In this document: piece by piece, positions 9,901 through 21,194 of the stretch
Layout: every line of letters begins with the position of its first letter
Position numbering within the stretch: position 1 is the stretch's first letter
DNA from: Cyrtodaria siliqua
Lineage: Eukaryota > Mollusca > Bivalvia > Adapedonta > Hiatellidae
Direction of reading: 5' to 3'
Assembly (NCBI GenBank): GCA_037043455.1
Contig: JAWPHD010011244.1
Span: 1 to 64,000 of the forward strand
Length of the DNA stretch: 64,000 nucleotides
Notes under the pieces: generated by a model
The model's database searches: none
Seen by the model: the letters and a program-made list of their open reading frames with translations, nothing else
Told to the model about the DNA's origin: nothing
Program-made: the position numbers and the translations under genes

Positions 9901-10440
9901 AGCCAACTGTTAAAAATATAAATTTTACGAAAACATTTGTAAAAACACTCGGTGTGTGTTACGGATACTCAATTGATAATGACGCAATTTTGTTGGACAA
10001 AATCAACAAGACTAAAAACTGCCTTCGTGTATGAAAAGCGAGAGATCTCACATATAACGGTAAAGTACCTTTGTACACTCAATCATTCATTTTGAAATGG
10101 AAATGCTAGGTATTCCCGACAAACATATTAACCAATTACAACAATAATGACTGACTTTATATGGAACGGAAAAAGGGCGTTAGTTTCGAAAAAAAACACA
10201 ATATGCACAACATTCGAAAAAGATGGCCTTGACATGACCAATCTTGAAAAGGTAATGTGATAGGCAAACACTATTTAAATACCGCGGATGAGCATTTCCA
10301 GAAAGAACACTTTGTATGCAACTGTCATCAATAAGTAATAGATAGAGTATGGTTTCATTGAGTTGGTTCATTTAAACATCGAGGTGTTTAAATGAACCAA
10401 CGAGATGAAACCATACTCTATTTGTTTTGTAGCATGTCCA
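9901..10440 (+). pseudogene. LINE-A region after the RT palm
   Basis: The frame resumes with KTLGVCYGYSIDNDAI, LLDKINKTKNCLRVW and ARDLTYNGKV (about 9945-10060), the usual thumb/connection block of L1/Tx1-type LINEs (KILGIxF...W..R.LT..GK). Then MTDFIWNGKRALVSKK follows at about 10147-10195 with frameshifts. The 63-codon minus-strand frame here is a shadow. The block ends near the large hairpin at 10342-10421 and the satellite-bearing element that starts at 10463. Confidence 0.7.
10342..10421. repeat. Perfectly placed 37-bp inverted repeat (hairpin)
   Basis: Arms 10342-10378 and 10385-10421 are reverse complements at 34 of 37 positions with a 6-base loop (TCGAGG). The three mismatches are contiguous (TGA versus CTC on the same strand). 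The left arm continues from LINE-A-like DNA, so the palindrome may have arisen by template switching rather than as a mobile element. It could form a cruciform or RNA hairpin. Confidence 0.85.
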
Positions 10441-10462
10441 TTTCAGCTCTATTTCAGTTATT

Positions 10463-13409
10463 AGCTCTACTGGCCAAGGGCCAGCAGAGCTTATGGGATG
10501 GTGTGTTGTCCGTTGTCCGTCCGTCCGTTAACTTTTGCTTGTGTACACTCTAGAGGCCACATTTCTGATGCAATCATCATGAAACTTAGTCAGAATGTTT
10601 GTCTCAATGAAATCTCGGTCAAGTTCGAAAATGGGTCATGTGGGGTCAAAAACTAGGTCACTAGGTCAAATATTGGAAAAACCTTGTGTACACTCTAGAG
10701 GCCATATTTTTGACCCGAGCTTGATGCAACTTTGTCAGAATGTTTGTCTTAATAATATCTTGGTCAAGTTTGAAAATGGGTAACATGGGATTAAAAACTA
10801 GGTCACTAGGTCAAATACTTGAAAAACCTTGTGTACACTCTAGAAGCCGTATTTCTGACCCAATCTTGATGAAACTTTGTCAAAATGTTTGTCTTAATTA
10901 TATCTTGGTCAAGTTTAAAAATGGGTCACATGGTGTTAAAAACTAGGTCACTAGGTCAAACTTTGGAAAAACCGTGTGTACACTCTAGAGGCCATATTTT
11001 TGACCCGATTTTGATGAAACTTTGTCAGAATGTTTATCTCAATGAAATCTCGGTCAAGTTTAAAAATGGGTCATGTGGGGTCAAAAACTAGGTCACTAGG
11101 TAAAATACTTGAAAAAACTTGTGTACACTCTAGAGGTCATATTTGTTACCCAATCTTGATGAAACTTTGTCAAATTGTTTATCTTAATTATATCTTGATC
11201 AAGTTCGGAAATGGGTCACATGAAGTTAAAAACTAGGTCACTAGGTCAAATATTGGAAAAACCTTGTGTACACTCTAGAGGCCATATTTTTGACCCGAGC
11301 TTGATGCAACTTTGTCAGAATGTTTATCTTAATTGTTTGTCAAAATGAAATCTCGGTCAAGTTCGAAAATGGGTCATGTGGGGTCAAAAACTAGGTCACT
11401 AGGTCAAATATTGGAAAAACCTTGTGTACACTCTAGCGGCCATATTTTAGACCCGAGCTTGATGCAACTTTGTCAAAATATTTGTCTTAATTATATCTTG
11501 GTCAAGTTCAAAAATGGGTCACATGGTGTTAAAAACTAGGTCACTAGGTCAAACTTTGGAAAAACCGTGTGTACACTCTAGAGGCCATATTTCTGATGCA
11601 ATCATCATGAAACTTTGTCAGAATGTTTGTCTCAATGAAATCTCGGTCAAGTTCGAAAATGGGTCATGTGGGGTCAAAAACTAGGTCACTAGGTCAAATA
11701 TTGGAAAAACCTTGTGTACACTCTAGAGGCCATATTTTTGACCCAAGCTTGATGCAACTTTGTCAGAATGTTTGTCTTCATAATATCTTGGTCAAATTTG
11801 AAAATGGGTCACATGGGATTAAAAACTAGGTCACTAGGTCAAATACTTGAAAAACATTGTGTACACTCTAGAAGCTGTATTTCTGACCCAATCTTGATGA
11901 AACTTTGTCAAAATGTTTGTCTTAATTATATCTTGGTCAAGTTCAAAAATGGGTCACATGGTGTTTAAAACTAGGTCACTAGGTCAAACTTTGGAAAAAC
12001 CGTGTGTACACTCTAGAGGCCATATTTTTGACCCGATCTTGATGAAACTTTGTCAGAATGTTTATCTCAATGAAATCTCGGTCAAGTTCAAAAATGGGTC
12101 ATGTGGGGTCAAAAACTAGGTCACTAGGTCAAATACTTGAAAAAACTTGTGTACACTCTAGAGGTCATATTTGTTACCCAATCTTGATGAAACTTTGTCA
12201 AATTGTTTATCTTAATTATATCTTGATCAAGTTCGGAAATGGGTCACATGAAGTTAAAAACTAGGTCACTAGGTCAAATATTGGAAAAATCTTGTGTACA
12301 CTCTAGAGGCCATATTTTTGACCCGAGCTTGATGCAACTTTGTCAGAATGTTTATCTTAAGTGTTTGTCTCAATGAAATCTCGGTCAAGTTCGAAAATGG
12401 GTCATGTGGGGTCATAAACTAGGTCACTAGGTCAAATATTGGAAAAACATTGTGTACACTCTAGAAGCCGTATTTCTGACCCAATCTTGATGAAACTTTG
12501 TCAAAATGTTTGTCTTAATTTTATCTTGGTCAAGTTCAAAAATGGGTAACATGGTATTAAAAACTAGGTCACTAGGTCAAACTTTGGAAAAACCGTGTGT
12601 ACACTCTAGAGGCCATATTTTTGACCCGATCTTGATGAAACATTGTCAGAATGTTTATCTCAATGAAATCTTGGTCAAGTTCAAAAATGGGTCATGTGGG
12701 GTCAAAAACTAGGTCACTAGGTCAAATACTTGAAAAAACTTGCGTACACTCTAGAGGTCATATTTGTTACCCAATTTATGAAACTTTGTCAAATTGTTTA
12801 TCTTAGTTATATCTTGATCAAGTTCGGAAATGGGTCACATGAAGTTAAAAACTAGGTCACTAGGTCAAATACTTGAAAAACCATGTGTACACTCTAGAGG
12901 CCGTATTTCTGACCCAATCTTGATGAAACATTGTCAAAATGTTTGTCTTAATTATATCTTGGTCAAGTTCAAAAATGGGTCACATGGTTTTAAAAACTAG
13001 GTCACTAGGTCAAACTTTGGAAAAACCGTGTGTACACTCTAGAGGCCATATTTTTGACCCGATCTTGATGCAATTTTGTCAGAATATTTGTCTCAATTAT
13101 AGCTTGCTAAAATTCGAAAATGGGTCACACAGGGTCAAAAACTAGGTCACTTGGTCAAGTACTTGAAAAACCTTGTGTACACTCTAGAGGCCATATTTCT
13201 GACCCGATCTTGATGAAACTTTGTCGAAATGTTGTCTTAATTATATTTTGGTCAAGTTCGAAAATGGGTCCCATGGGGTCAAAAACTAGGTCACTAGGTC
13301 AAATACTTGAAAAACCTTGTGTACACTCTAGACACCATGTAGTACGACTCGATTCATCAATGGTATAACAGCCAGTAGAGCGTTCACAGGCCCTCTTGGG
13401 CCTCTTGTT
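10463..13409 (+). mobile_element. 2.9-kb Helentron-like satellite-bearing element A
   Basis: The element starts AGCTCTACTGGCCAAGGGCC and ends GGGCCTCTTGTT. It has an 11-bp subterminal inverted repeat (GCTCTACTGGC at 10464-10474, GCCAGTAGAGC at 13371-13381) and a 3' hairpin (AGGCCC-TCTT-GGGCCT at 13388-13403) six bases from the end. A GTCCGT microsatellite at about 10508-10530 is followed by nineteen tandem units. A second element with the same ends but a different internal satellite is at 47088-49268. Subterminal inverted repeats, a 3' hairpin, no target-site duplication and internal tandem repeats are the known features of non-autonomous Helentrons (HINEs). No Rep/helicase is encoded. It sits inside LINE-A. 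Confidence 0.75.
10573..13330 (+). repeat. 145-bp tandem array with DR2 motifs and higher-order repeat
   Basis: Nineteen head-to-tail units of about 145 bp. Each carries TGATGAAACTTTGTCARAATG, TGGTCAAGTTC, ATGGGTCA, AACTAGGTCACTAGGTCAAA, and TTGTGTACACTCTAGAGGCC. In most units AGGTCA-CT-AGGTCA forms a DR2 of the nuclear-receptor half-site. Units resemble those seven positions away more than their neighbours: a 13-base irregular junction (TTTATCTTAA then GTTTGTC) at about 11325-11340 recurs at about 12353-12370, a higher-order period of about 1028 bp. The overlapping 62-82-codon frames are artefacts, since 145 is not divisible by three. Confidence 0.9.
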
Positions 13410-13504
13410 CTAACTGTTATTATCACTGTTAATCTCACAATTATTCTGACAGGTCTTATTTTCAATTAAACGATTTACACATGTGCCTGAACAAAGAGAA
13501 TTGT

Positions 13505-14560
13505 CTGTGACCATGCTACAAATGGCCTTACCGGTTACAACATAATATCGCCATTCTATAATCGAACGTTACTGGCATGGATAGAATTTCGAAAATACCT
13601 TTCCCCGTTTAATAATCGACAGGTGCACAATATCAGTTTGTTTGGGAATCATGAAATATGTTTTCAAAATAAATCGATTTTCTTCGAATTATTCACCAAA
13701 TGTGGCATTTTCACATTAGCGGACATTTGGAATGAAAACACTCACGATTTTCGTTCAAGTGAGAATTTACTGAAATAACTTAAACATAAACAAAATTGGA
13801 TTTCCGAATGGACGAGATTAAAATCATCGATTCCAAAAAACACGTTAGAAATGAAGTCATGCGCATGTGCTGTTGAAATGAATAGGACATTCAATATGAA
13901 AGAACACTACATTTTAAACATTAAGAACGAAAAAAACATACCAAATAAATTAAAAATAAAGCATATGTTAACGTCAATGAACTATACAGTTGATAAACTT
14001 AAAACCGAACTTAAATGGAAGGAAAAATTAGGGGTAGGTTCTATCGCCTGGAAACCAATTTGGCAAAATATAAAATACTCATTTGGGTGAAATCTAAACA
14101 ATTTCAATGGAAGTTTCTGCATAACGCTATCTATACGGAACATCGATTACATACTATGAGATTATCCAACGGTTTATGCAATATGTGTAAACATGATAGA
14201 GAAACTCTTTTTTCATTTATTATTCGACTGCAATGTTATTAAACCACTGTGGGAAACTATAAATGTAATTTTAAATGATGTTTCAGAGATCCTCGCCATC
14301 GAATTCGACATTCTCAAATTGTAACATGTTGTTCTAGGATTCTATATTAAGCAAGGGAAATTAAATTTACTCAACTCTGTTATTTATGAAACGAAATGGC
14401 AAATATAGAAATTCAGAAACAGCTATAAATATGATGAAATTAACGCTTCTATTAACGGCTTATACTTCAGTATTATTAGCATACTAAAAGGTCAAATTAA
14501 GGGACAAAGAATGTGGAAAGAAAATAATAGTGCATTACACTATATTCTATCACTGTAATA
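13505..14560 (+). pseudogene. LINE-A C-terminal region and 3' end
   Basis: This continues LINE-A after element A. A long open stretch reads FYNRTLLAWIEFRKYLSPF, NISLFGNHEICFQNKS and FFELFTKCGIFTLADIWNEN (13550-13735), a stop, then NWISEWTRLKSSIPKN and on to the 79-codon frame at 13851-14090. It ends in the zinc-like block CNMCKHDRETLFHLLFDCN followed by VIKPLWETI (14175-14255, one frameshift), the zf-RVT type C-terminus of LINE ORF2 proteins. The 3' untranslated part ends near an AATAAAATAAAAATAAA stretch at 14557-14573. Lightly decayed compared with ORF1. Confidence 0.75.
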
Positions 14561-15413
14561 AAATAAAAATAAATTAACTTTTTTAGCATGCCATTCTCCT
14601 TTTTGTATTTCGTTTCGATAAGAAAGATGAATACGGCATAAGCCAGCGATAACTGTATCAGACATTTACTAACTTCTCATAGCATGCTCTTCTCTCACAC
14701 AGAAGATATGTGGCAACATATCCGGGCTTCCTGATGGTAGTACATAGAATACAATTATTCATATTTATATAAGCTTTTTTAATTCATTTATGTGGCGGTT
14801 AAATAGCATAAAAGAAGGTTATTTTTACAGTGATTTTTAAAATGCATTCATGAACAATTTGATACAATTATATAACAGTATGTTATCACAGATATATATA
14901 CGACGTGCTTTTAGTGTGATTAATACACACATTCAGTCAAATGGTATCAATTTATAAATATTCTACTTATCCTGTGTGATAAATAATGTCATATTATAGC
15001 TACATATTCATTAAACTGGTCATTGACTATGGCCAATATATTAATGCACGAATAAATAAATGAATGAATGCACGAATGAATGAATGAATGCTTTAATGAC
15101 TAAATGACTAAATGAATAAATGAAGACCATTGAAATAAATATTTTTGTTTATATTATTTATGTGGCTTAAAATGAAAACACGAATAAGATAGCATGTGAA
15201 GACACATTTAATATATTGTATGGTCATGTACTGTTTGTTACTGTTGTACATATATATATATATATTCAATAAACGGGCTGTTGATTATGGTTCCAAAAAA
15301 AACAACATAAAAAACAACACACTGATGTACTGTTTACTTAGTAAATATGCTAAAATGAATCAACTTCCCGGACTTCTCATCTGCCACTCTTTCCTAGGCT
15401 TAGGAAGCAGTCC
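14561..15413. other. AT-rich spacer with AATG-type microsatellite
   Basis: Degenerate AATG/AAAT tetranucleotide repeats run at about 15050-15125, and a TA run is at about 15250-15266. The 97-codon frame at 15196-15489 crosses this low-complexity DNA and is not supported as a gene. Confidence 0.7.
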
Positions 15414-16610
15414 TCACCAGTCTATGTGTACCCGACTCGCTTGCTTTGAGAAATCCTTTGTCATGAATTGGTGGGCCTCTCTCAAATAGTCCCTTTCTAC
15501 TTTTAAGACATTCATGTCACTTACTTCTTCAAAATGTAAAAGGCTGTGAAGATCACAAAACCAAAATTTAATAAGCTGGCTTGCTGCTATTTGGTCTGCA
15601 TGAGCCATGGGGTCCCAGTTGTCCTTCCAACCAGGAAGTACGCTGGTCTTGAGCTCTTGCAGCAAAGCGTCAAACTTATGCCCTGTGCTGGCTGATAGGT
15701 TCATTGTAACGGTGATGTTCATCAATATGCTTTGACCAGTGAGGTCTGCTTCCTTGGTCCCATCGTCGATGACCCTCAGAATTTCTCCCATTGCACTAAG
15801 GGTGTCTCTATCCAACCTGGTTACTTCGCGCATGCTCATTATATACATATTTCCTCAGTATATGAAACATGGTATCTCAAATAGTTCGTGCCACATTTTA
15901 TGGTTTCTTCAGTGTAAACTGTCATGTTCTCCTTTTGCGGAAGCTGCTCATTTACTGTTTTGGGGATAATATCAAACGTTCAACGTTCATGTTAATCTCA
16001 CTTGACATAGATGGTAGATTATCCACTTTTCCTCCAGATAACTAGAGTACACATTTTATGACATTACTGCAACTGCCTGCATTGACATGCAAGTAAATCA
16101 TATACACTGTTTCGAAGTTCGTAGCTGTATTTTCCTTCATCTATATCATAAAACGATACAGTTTCTGTGTATGCGTTAACAATATCAGCTAACCATTCAT
16201 TTTCAACAAGAGACTCATTAAGTTCAGACTGTTTATCTTCTTTGTTTGTAAAGGTAGCATGTCTACTTCAGTTCCTCATTTTGCAGCTGTAATCTGTTCA
16301 CACAGTCTTTAGCTCTTCATTTTGATTTTTATGGATGCTGATAAAAGAACAGTTATTTTGTAATGTAAATGCTGAAGCGTTGCATTTTTGTTCTTGAGAC
16401 ATATTTTTGCAAATTGACAAGTCTTTTACCATTTCTAATTTCATCCTTTAATTTTTGTCCGGTTGATTTTGTAGTTCTACTTTGTTTCAGTTTAACAATT
16501 GTTGACTTTAAGTACATGTTTTCAAACTGTAATTGTTTGTTGTCATATTGTAAGTCTTCAACTTCACTTGCCAACTTAAATGAAACCTGAGCAGCCATAA
16601 CTGACATCAT
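15414..16610 (-). pseudogene. Broken coiled-coil gene of an uncharacterised repeat family
   Basis: Minus-strand pieces in order: residues with a strong heptad pattern, EVEDLQYDNKQLQFENMYLK (16353-16610); a second coiled-coil remnant NRLQLQNEELK near 16270-16290; a helical block LNESLVENEWLADIVNAY then GKYSYELRNSVYDLLACQC (about 16085-16225); and the 144-codon frame at 15414-15848 with GQSILMNITVTMNLSASTGH, KFDALLQELKTSVLPGWKDN and IKFWFCDLHSLLHFEEVSD. The pieces are in different frames with stops between them, so it is decayed. The layout (coiled coil, then a block resembling a nuclease/transposase-like region with a CxLHSLxHxAE motif) matches a multi-copy invertebrate protein family that I remember but cannot name. 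A transposon origin is inferred only from copy number in other genomes. Confidence 0.5.
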
Positions 16611-18540
16611 GATCTTTGGGTCTTTTCAAATAGTTTGTTAGTGTTGGAAAATTCATACTTTCATTCAATAACTGATCTAATTGTAATTTAATATTTGGCC
16701 TTGTTTCCTTTTGTTTAATAAAGTGTGTTACTGATCACGTGCTCTACACCCTTTTCATGGGCTGGTCACTAGCTATATTATATAATGTTAGGAGCCATTG
16801 AACGACTACTTGTCTGTTTCTTTAATTTATTTTAGGATATCTTGATATTGACACAGGTGAGGGTGAACGCTGTGCAAACTAATGTTAAGGATATGTAAGC
16901 AGGCAGAACACAATTAGAAAAAATTACAGTGGTTATTTGTTACACATTCTCGCTTGCCAGAGTATTACACCGGTACCCTTTATAAATCCTCTGGCTCAAT
17001 CATTCGCTTGTCTCGGAACTAGTCTGGATGTATTGATCAGTCAGAAATGTCGTTTTGAAGTTGGAGTGGAAATATTAACGGATCAATAATTGATCGATAA
17101 TATAATTTGAGTGTGATTGTTTCTGTCCGTTTCAGTCAAATTTACTTTAATATGTCACATTATACTAATTGATCCATTGTGGATATTTTCTAAAAAATAG
17201 TTATAACGGATTTGTTTAACTACGACTGGTGACACATAGCAACAACCTCGTTCTGTAACCTGTTGACATCGTTAATAATAAAATATGATAACACTATAGA
17301 CTATAATGCAACCAAAATTCCGACTAAACCTAAATACGTATTTGTTGGGTAGGGAAAAGAGAATACATATTTACTTTAAATCGATCCATTCTTGTTAGTA
17401 ACTAAACACGCCCTTGAAAAAGTGACTATTCGTGGCGCAACCGGTACCTCTATCGTTGCGCAACCGTGACTGGTTTTTGCTGAGCGTCTATTTGCGCTGA
17501 TAACGGGTTAACCCCAGTGACACTTAACATTTAAACAAAAAGGTGATATAACTGTGTTTAGCAGAACATTTTCAATTTCCAAACACTCTAGTTATGGTGT
17601 TCAGTAACACATTCTGACATTCGTATCAGTGGTATTTAAACTCAAACTTAAAAGGAACATGTTTTTTTTAGTTTGCCCTAGCATATGTTTATAACCAGTG
17701 ACAAGGTTGACATTAATGTAGTGTTGTAGTTTTATTTGTAAAGGAACACCATCATGAATGTAAGACAGAACTTTATTTAATGCCATTTGGAAGACAAAAA
17801 ATAAAACCATTACAACGATGATCACAGCAGCCATGAAAGTGATGCCTGACTAAATGTTTTATTTTCTCCTTCTTTTTTAAAATAACAATAAAGATAACAA
17901 CATACACATTTTTGATATATGGATTTGAATACAGTATTTTTTGTCCCGCAAATATGTCTGCATTTAAACAGACGAGTGCGTTTGTTTATTCGCAAGTTAT
18001 TCAACTCAGTTGTGCGGATTAGTTCATTTGTTTCGTCAAATGATCTACTCCGTTGTGTCAATTTTGCGTTATGCTCTTTTTTAAACTGTGAAGATAGTAA
18101 TACTTTGGTAAACAAAGAACACAATCCATATCCTGCCGTGCTGTGTGCGGGAAGAGCCATACCCTGTGCACGTTAAACATCTCGTTGAACGTTTGTGTTA
18201 ATCAGTGATACACAATCCCGTTAACCCTTTCTCGGAAATGAGGCAGCTACCGTGATAATCAGAATTGATTATGTGCAGTATCAGTATAAAGAAAGAAAGA
18301 AAAAGAAAACGGCAATACCATATGTCACTTTTATAACATTAATTAATATACAACAAATTGACGAAATAACATACTATAGTGCCGTAAAATAGTGCAAGAA
18401 CATTTCTGATGATATATAGCACCAGGATATGTGAACACGTGTATTCGTATGAAGATCTTACTTTCGGGCATGTAGTTATTTTGGTAAAAATAAAGAAAAA
18501 TAACCACCGGGTGGGTGTGGGGGAGGTACATGAGGATCAG
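16611..18540. other. Unannotated DNA, no supported gene
   Basis: Frames at 17601-17834 and 17822-18160 (minus) and 17919-18176 (plus) overlap each other on opposite strands and have no recognisable motif. One minus-strand N-terminus (MAAVIIVVMVLFFVFQ) is hydrophobic, but AT-rich DNA gives this by chance. At 17463-17520 there is a dispersed-repeat match to 9826-9882. A GAAA/AAAG-rich run is at about 18290-18310. Confidence 0.5.
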
Positions 18541-18574
18541 TCAATTAGAGGGATTTTAGTGAGCTGCTGTCAAC

Positions 18575-19276
18575 ATGGTGATATTTGATATAATTCAGTG
18601 TATTGGTATATTGGTAGACCCTGGGAGGGAAGGGATGGTGTGGGATGGCAGATGTAGGGGTCAGAATCGTGTATCAACATGGAACTATTTGATATTTAGT
18701 ATACTGGTAGACCCTCGGGAATTAGACGTTTATCTGAGTTATGGCCCTTTGCATTTTTAATGCATTTAATACTTGGTATTCAAATAGAAAATTATTGTCC
18801 GCGCTATTTCTTTAAAACCCCATGTTATAATTTCGTGAAACTTGCTACGAAGCATCAATATCAAGTGAATATGCGCATATTGTCGTGACGTTACGGTTCG
18901 ATAATTTTCCACTGAGATATGGCCCTTTGTATTTCTAATAATTTATTATATATAATTTTGTATGTAATACAAAATACTTGTCCGGGCTATTTCTCTAAAA
19001 CTCCTTGTTAGAATTTATTGAAACTTTCTAGGAAGTATCAATATCAAGTGGAGATATGCATGTTGTTATGACGTTCTGGTTCAATAATTTTCAACTGAGT
19101 TATGGCCCTTTGCATTTTTAATGCATTTCATACTTGGTAGTCAAATAGAAAATTCTTGTCCGGGCTTTTTCTCAATAATATATGTCTATATATCTTATAG
19201 GAACAAAGTCTTGTATGTTTATCCACACCCCAAGTTGCCAGCGGGGGTATTTGTCCGCCTCCGGCGACAGTTCTAG
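18575..19276 (+). mobile_element. Helentron-like element with ~175-bp tandem units
   Basis: A unit beginning TTATGGCCCTTTGCATTTTTAA repeats at about 18738, 18920 and 19098 with a period near 180 bp; each unit has CTTGTCCGGGCTATTTCT and TGAAACTT. Upstream, two shorter repeats of TGATATTTGATAT and TTGGTAGACCCTSGG (18580-18710) precede the array. The right end has the stem GTCCGCC-TCC-GGCGAC at 19253-19268 followed by AGTT and CTAG (19273-19276), then T: a Helitron-like 3' end (hairpin followed by CTRR). The left end is not recognisable. Confidence 0.65.
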
Positions 19277-19389
19277 TTTATAAATGCGAGTAACTGAGAA
19301 ACGAAATGAATGTCAGAAAATTAAGTTTCTTTCACGTGCTCCGGTATGCGGCTTTGATGGTTACTATAGTGATTATATCTAGACTTGTA

Positions 19390-19695
19390 TAACAGTAATG
19401 TAGCATTCTTGGATCACAGTCCACCAAAAACGCGAATAGAAACACACAGCAATTACAATGATAAATAAAAGGCACATCACAAACATAAAAAAGGTTGCCA
19501 GTAGGGCTACCGCCTTGGAACGGTCAGTGATAAAAATGCATGTGGGGTTTAAACCAGGTTCTATGGTGCACCAAACCTCACTCTTACTCTATTGTCATCC
19601 CAAGAAAACGGGACAGTGTAAATAAAGGTCACAGCCAGGCTATATCCTCTAACAAACAAAGCAGCATTAATAAGCATTACTACAGAGTATAACAG
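19390..19695 (-). mobile_element. Family P 3' region, copy
   Basis: Minus-strand copy of the family P 3' untranslated region: the conserved core (ACTGACCGTTCCAAGGCGGTA read on the minus strand, with GGTTTAAACC upstream) is at about 19500-19560, and further 5' the GGGATGACAATAG and TGTCCCGTTTTC blocks lie at 19585-19620. No RT is attached. It is 5'-truncated and abuts a second copy on its right. Confidence 0.8.
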
Positions 19696-19890
19696 AAAGC
19701 TAATATGGATATACAAATCGAACAGGAAAAGTAGCATTCAAGGACGACAGTCAACCAAAAACACACACAGAAACAAAGAACAACTTTAAAGATGAACAAA
19801 ATGCCAAATTGGACATACAAACACAAAAGGGTTGACACTAGGACTACCGCGTTGGAACGGTCAGTGGCAAAAAAGGCATATGAATATAAA
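19696..19890 (-). mobile_element. Second family P 3' tail, adjacent
   Basis: A shorter minus-strand copy that starts (its 3' end) at TATACAAATCGAACAGGAAA near 19709, runs through AGCATTCAAGGACGACAGTC, and stops just beyond the conserved core at about 19880 (GCCACTGACCGTTCCAACGC on the minus strand). It is an independent 5'-truncated insertion next to 19390-19695. Confidence 0.75.
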
Positions 19891-20182
19891 AACAACAAAA
19901 GCCTTGAAAACCAAAAAAAGCAAGTATCACTTATGAAATTTCGCATTTAAATAGACATTACCCGATTAATCCCTGTATACTATAGTACGATGGTTAAACG
20001 AACTTTTCGAACAGTCTTTGTACATGTGATTTAACTTTCAAATTTGGACAGTGGGTATATTTGGCCATTTACTATACATGTGGTGCGTTTTCATTGACCG
20101 ACAGTGTTATTATATTCAAAAACATAAACAAGGTTGCGGGTCATATGTTTGTTTATTTTATCGGCAGATCTCCAAAAAAGCG

Positions 20183-21140
20183 CTAAATGAATTGTTTTGT
20201 AACTCTCGGGAATATATCTAGGTTCAGGTCATCATCATCATTCTGATCATCCTTATTCTCCTCCTTCTCCTTCTCCTCCTCCTCATCATCATCATCATCA
20301 TCATTCTGATCATCCTTATTCTCCTCCTTCTCCTTCTCCTCCTCCTCATCATCATCATCATCATCATTCTGATCATCCTTATTCTCCTCCTTCTCCTTCT
20401 CCTCCTCCTCATCATAATCATCATCATCATCATTCTGATCATCCTTATTCTCCTCCTTCTCCTTCTCCTCCTCCTCCTCATCATCATCATCATTCTGATC
20501 ATCCTTATTCTCCTCCTTCTCCTTCTCCTCCTCCTCATCATCATCATCATCATCATTCTGATCATCCTTATTCTCCTCCTTCTCCTTCTCCTCCTCATCA
20601 TCATCATCATCATCATCATTCTGATCATCCTTATTCTCCTCCATCTCCTTCTCCTCCTCCTCCTCCTCATCATCATCATCATTCTGATCATCCTTATTCT
20701 CCTCCATTTCCTTCTCCTCCTCCTCCTCATCATCATCATCATCATTCTGATCATCCTTATTCTCCTCCATCTCCTTCTCCTCCTCCTCCTCATCATCATC
20801 ATCATCATTCTGATCATCCTTATTCTCCTCCATCTCCTTCTCCTCCTCCTCATCATCATCATCATCATCATTCTGATCATCCTTATTCTCCTCCATCTCC
20901 TTCTCCTCCTCATCATCATCATCATCATCATCATTCTGATCATCCTTATTCTCCTCCATCTCCTTCTCCTCCTCATCATCATCATCATCATCATCATTCT
21001 GATCATCCTTATTCTCCTCCATCTCCTTCTCCTCCTCATCATCATAATCATCATCATCATCATCATCATCATCATTCTGATCATCCTTATTCTCCTCCAT
21101 CTCCTTCTCCTCCTCATCATCATAATCATCATCATCACCA
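20183..21140 (-). repeat. 63-bp minisatellite encoding an acidic repeat ORF
   Basis: About fifteen units, mostly 63 bp, made of GAG/GAT-rich codons on the minus strand. The minus frame 20183-21100 (305 codons) reads as a repeated block MEENKDDQND followed by runs of D then E, closing with K-E; the left eight units begin M and the rest K. All unit-length variants (60, 63, 66, 78 bp) are multiples of three, so the frame is never lost. It ends in a unique tail LNLDIFPRVTKQFI. I see no start context, domain or intron evidence, so a gene is possible but not shown; trinucleotide slippage alone explains the phase. The alternative frame (MMMM/RRRR) is a shadow. Confidence 0.85.
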
Positions 21141-21194
21141 TATTAACAGAAGGCCGCATTGAAAATATGATGTGTATATCTTGATAGTATGTCA

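Noticed and set aside
10595..13368. Thirteen open frames of 62-82 codons in series
   Set aside because: They are products of a 145-bp tandem repeat whose period is not divisible by three; each starts and stops at the same unit positions.
17601..18176. Possible membrane-protein gene on the minus strand
   Set aside because: Frames on both strands overlap, none has a family match, and AT-rich DNA produces hydrophobic frames readily.
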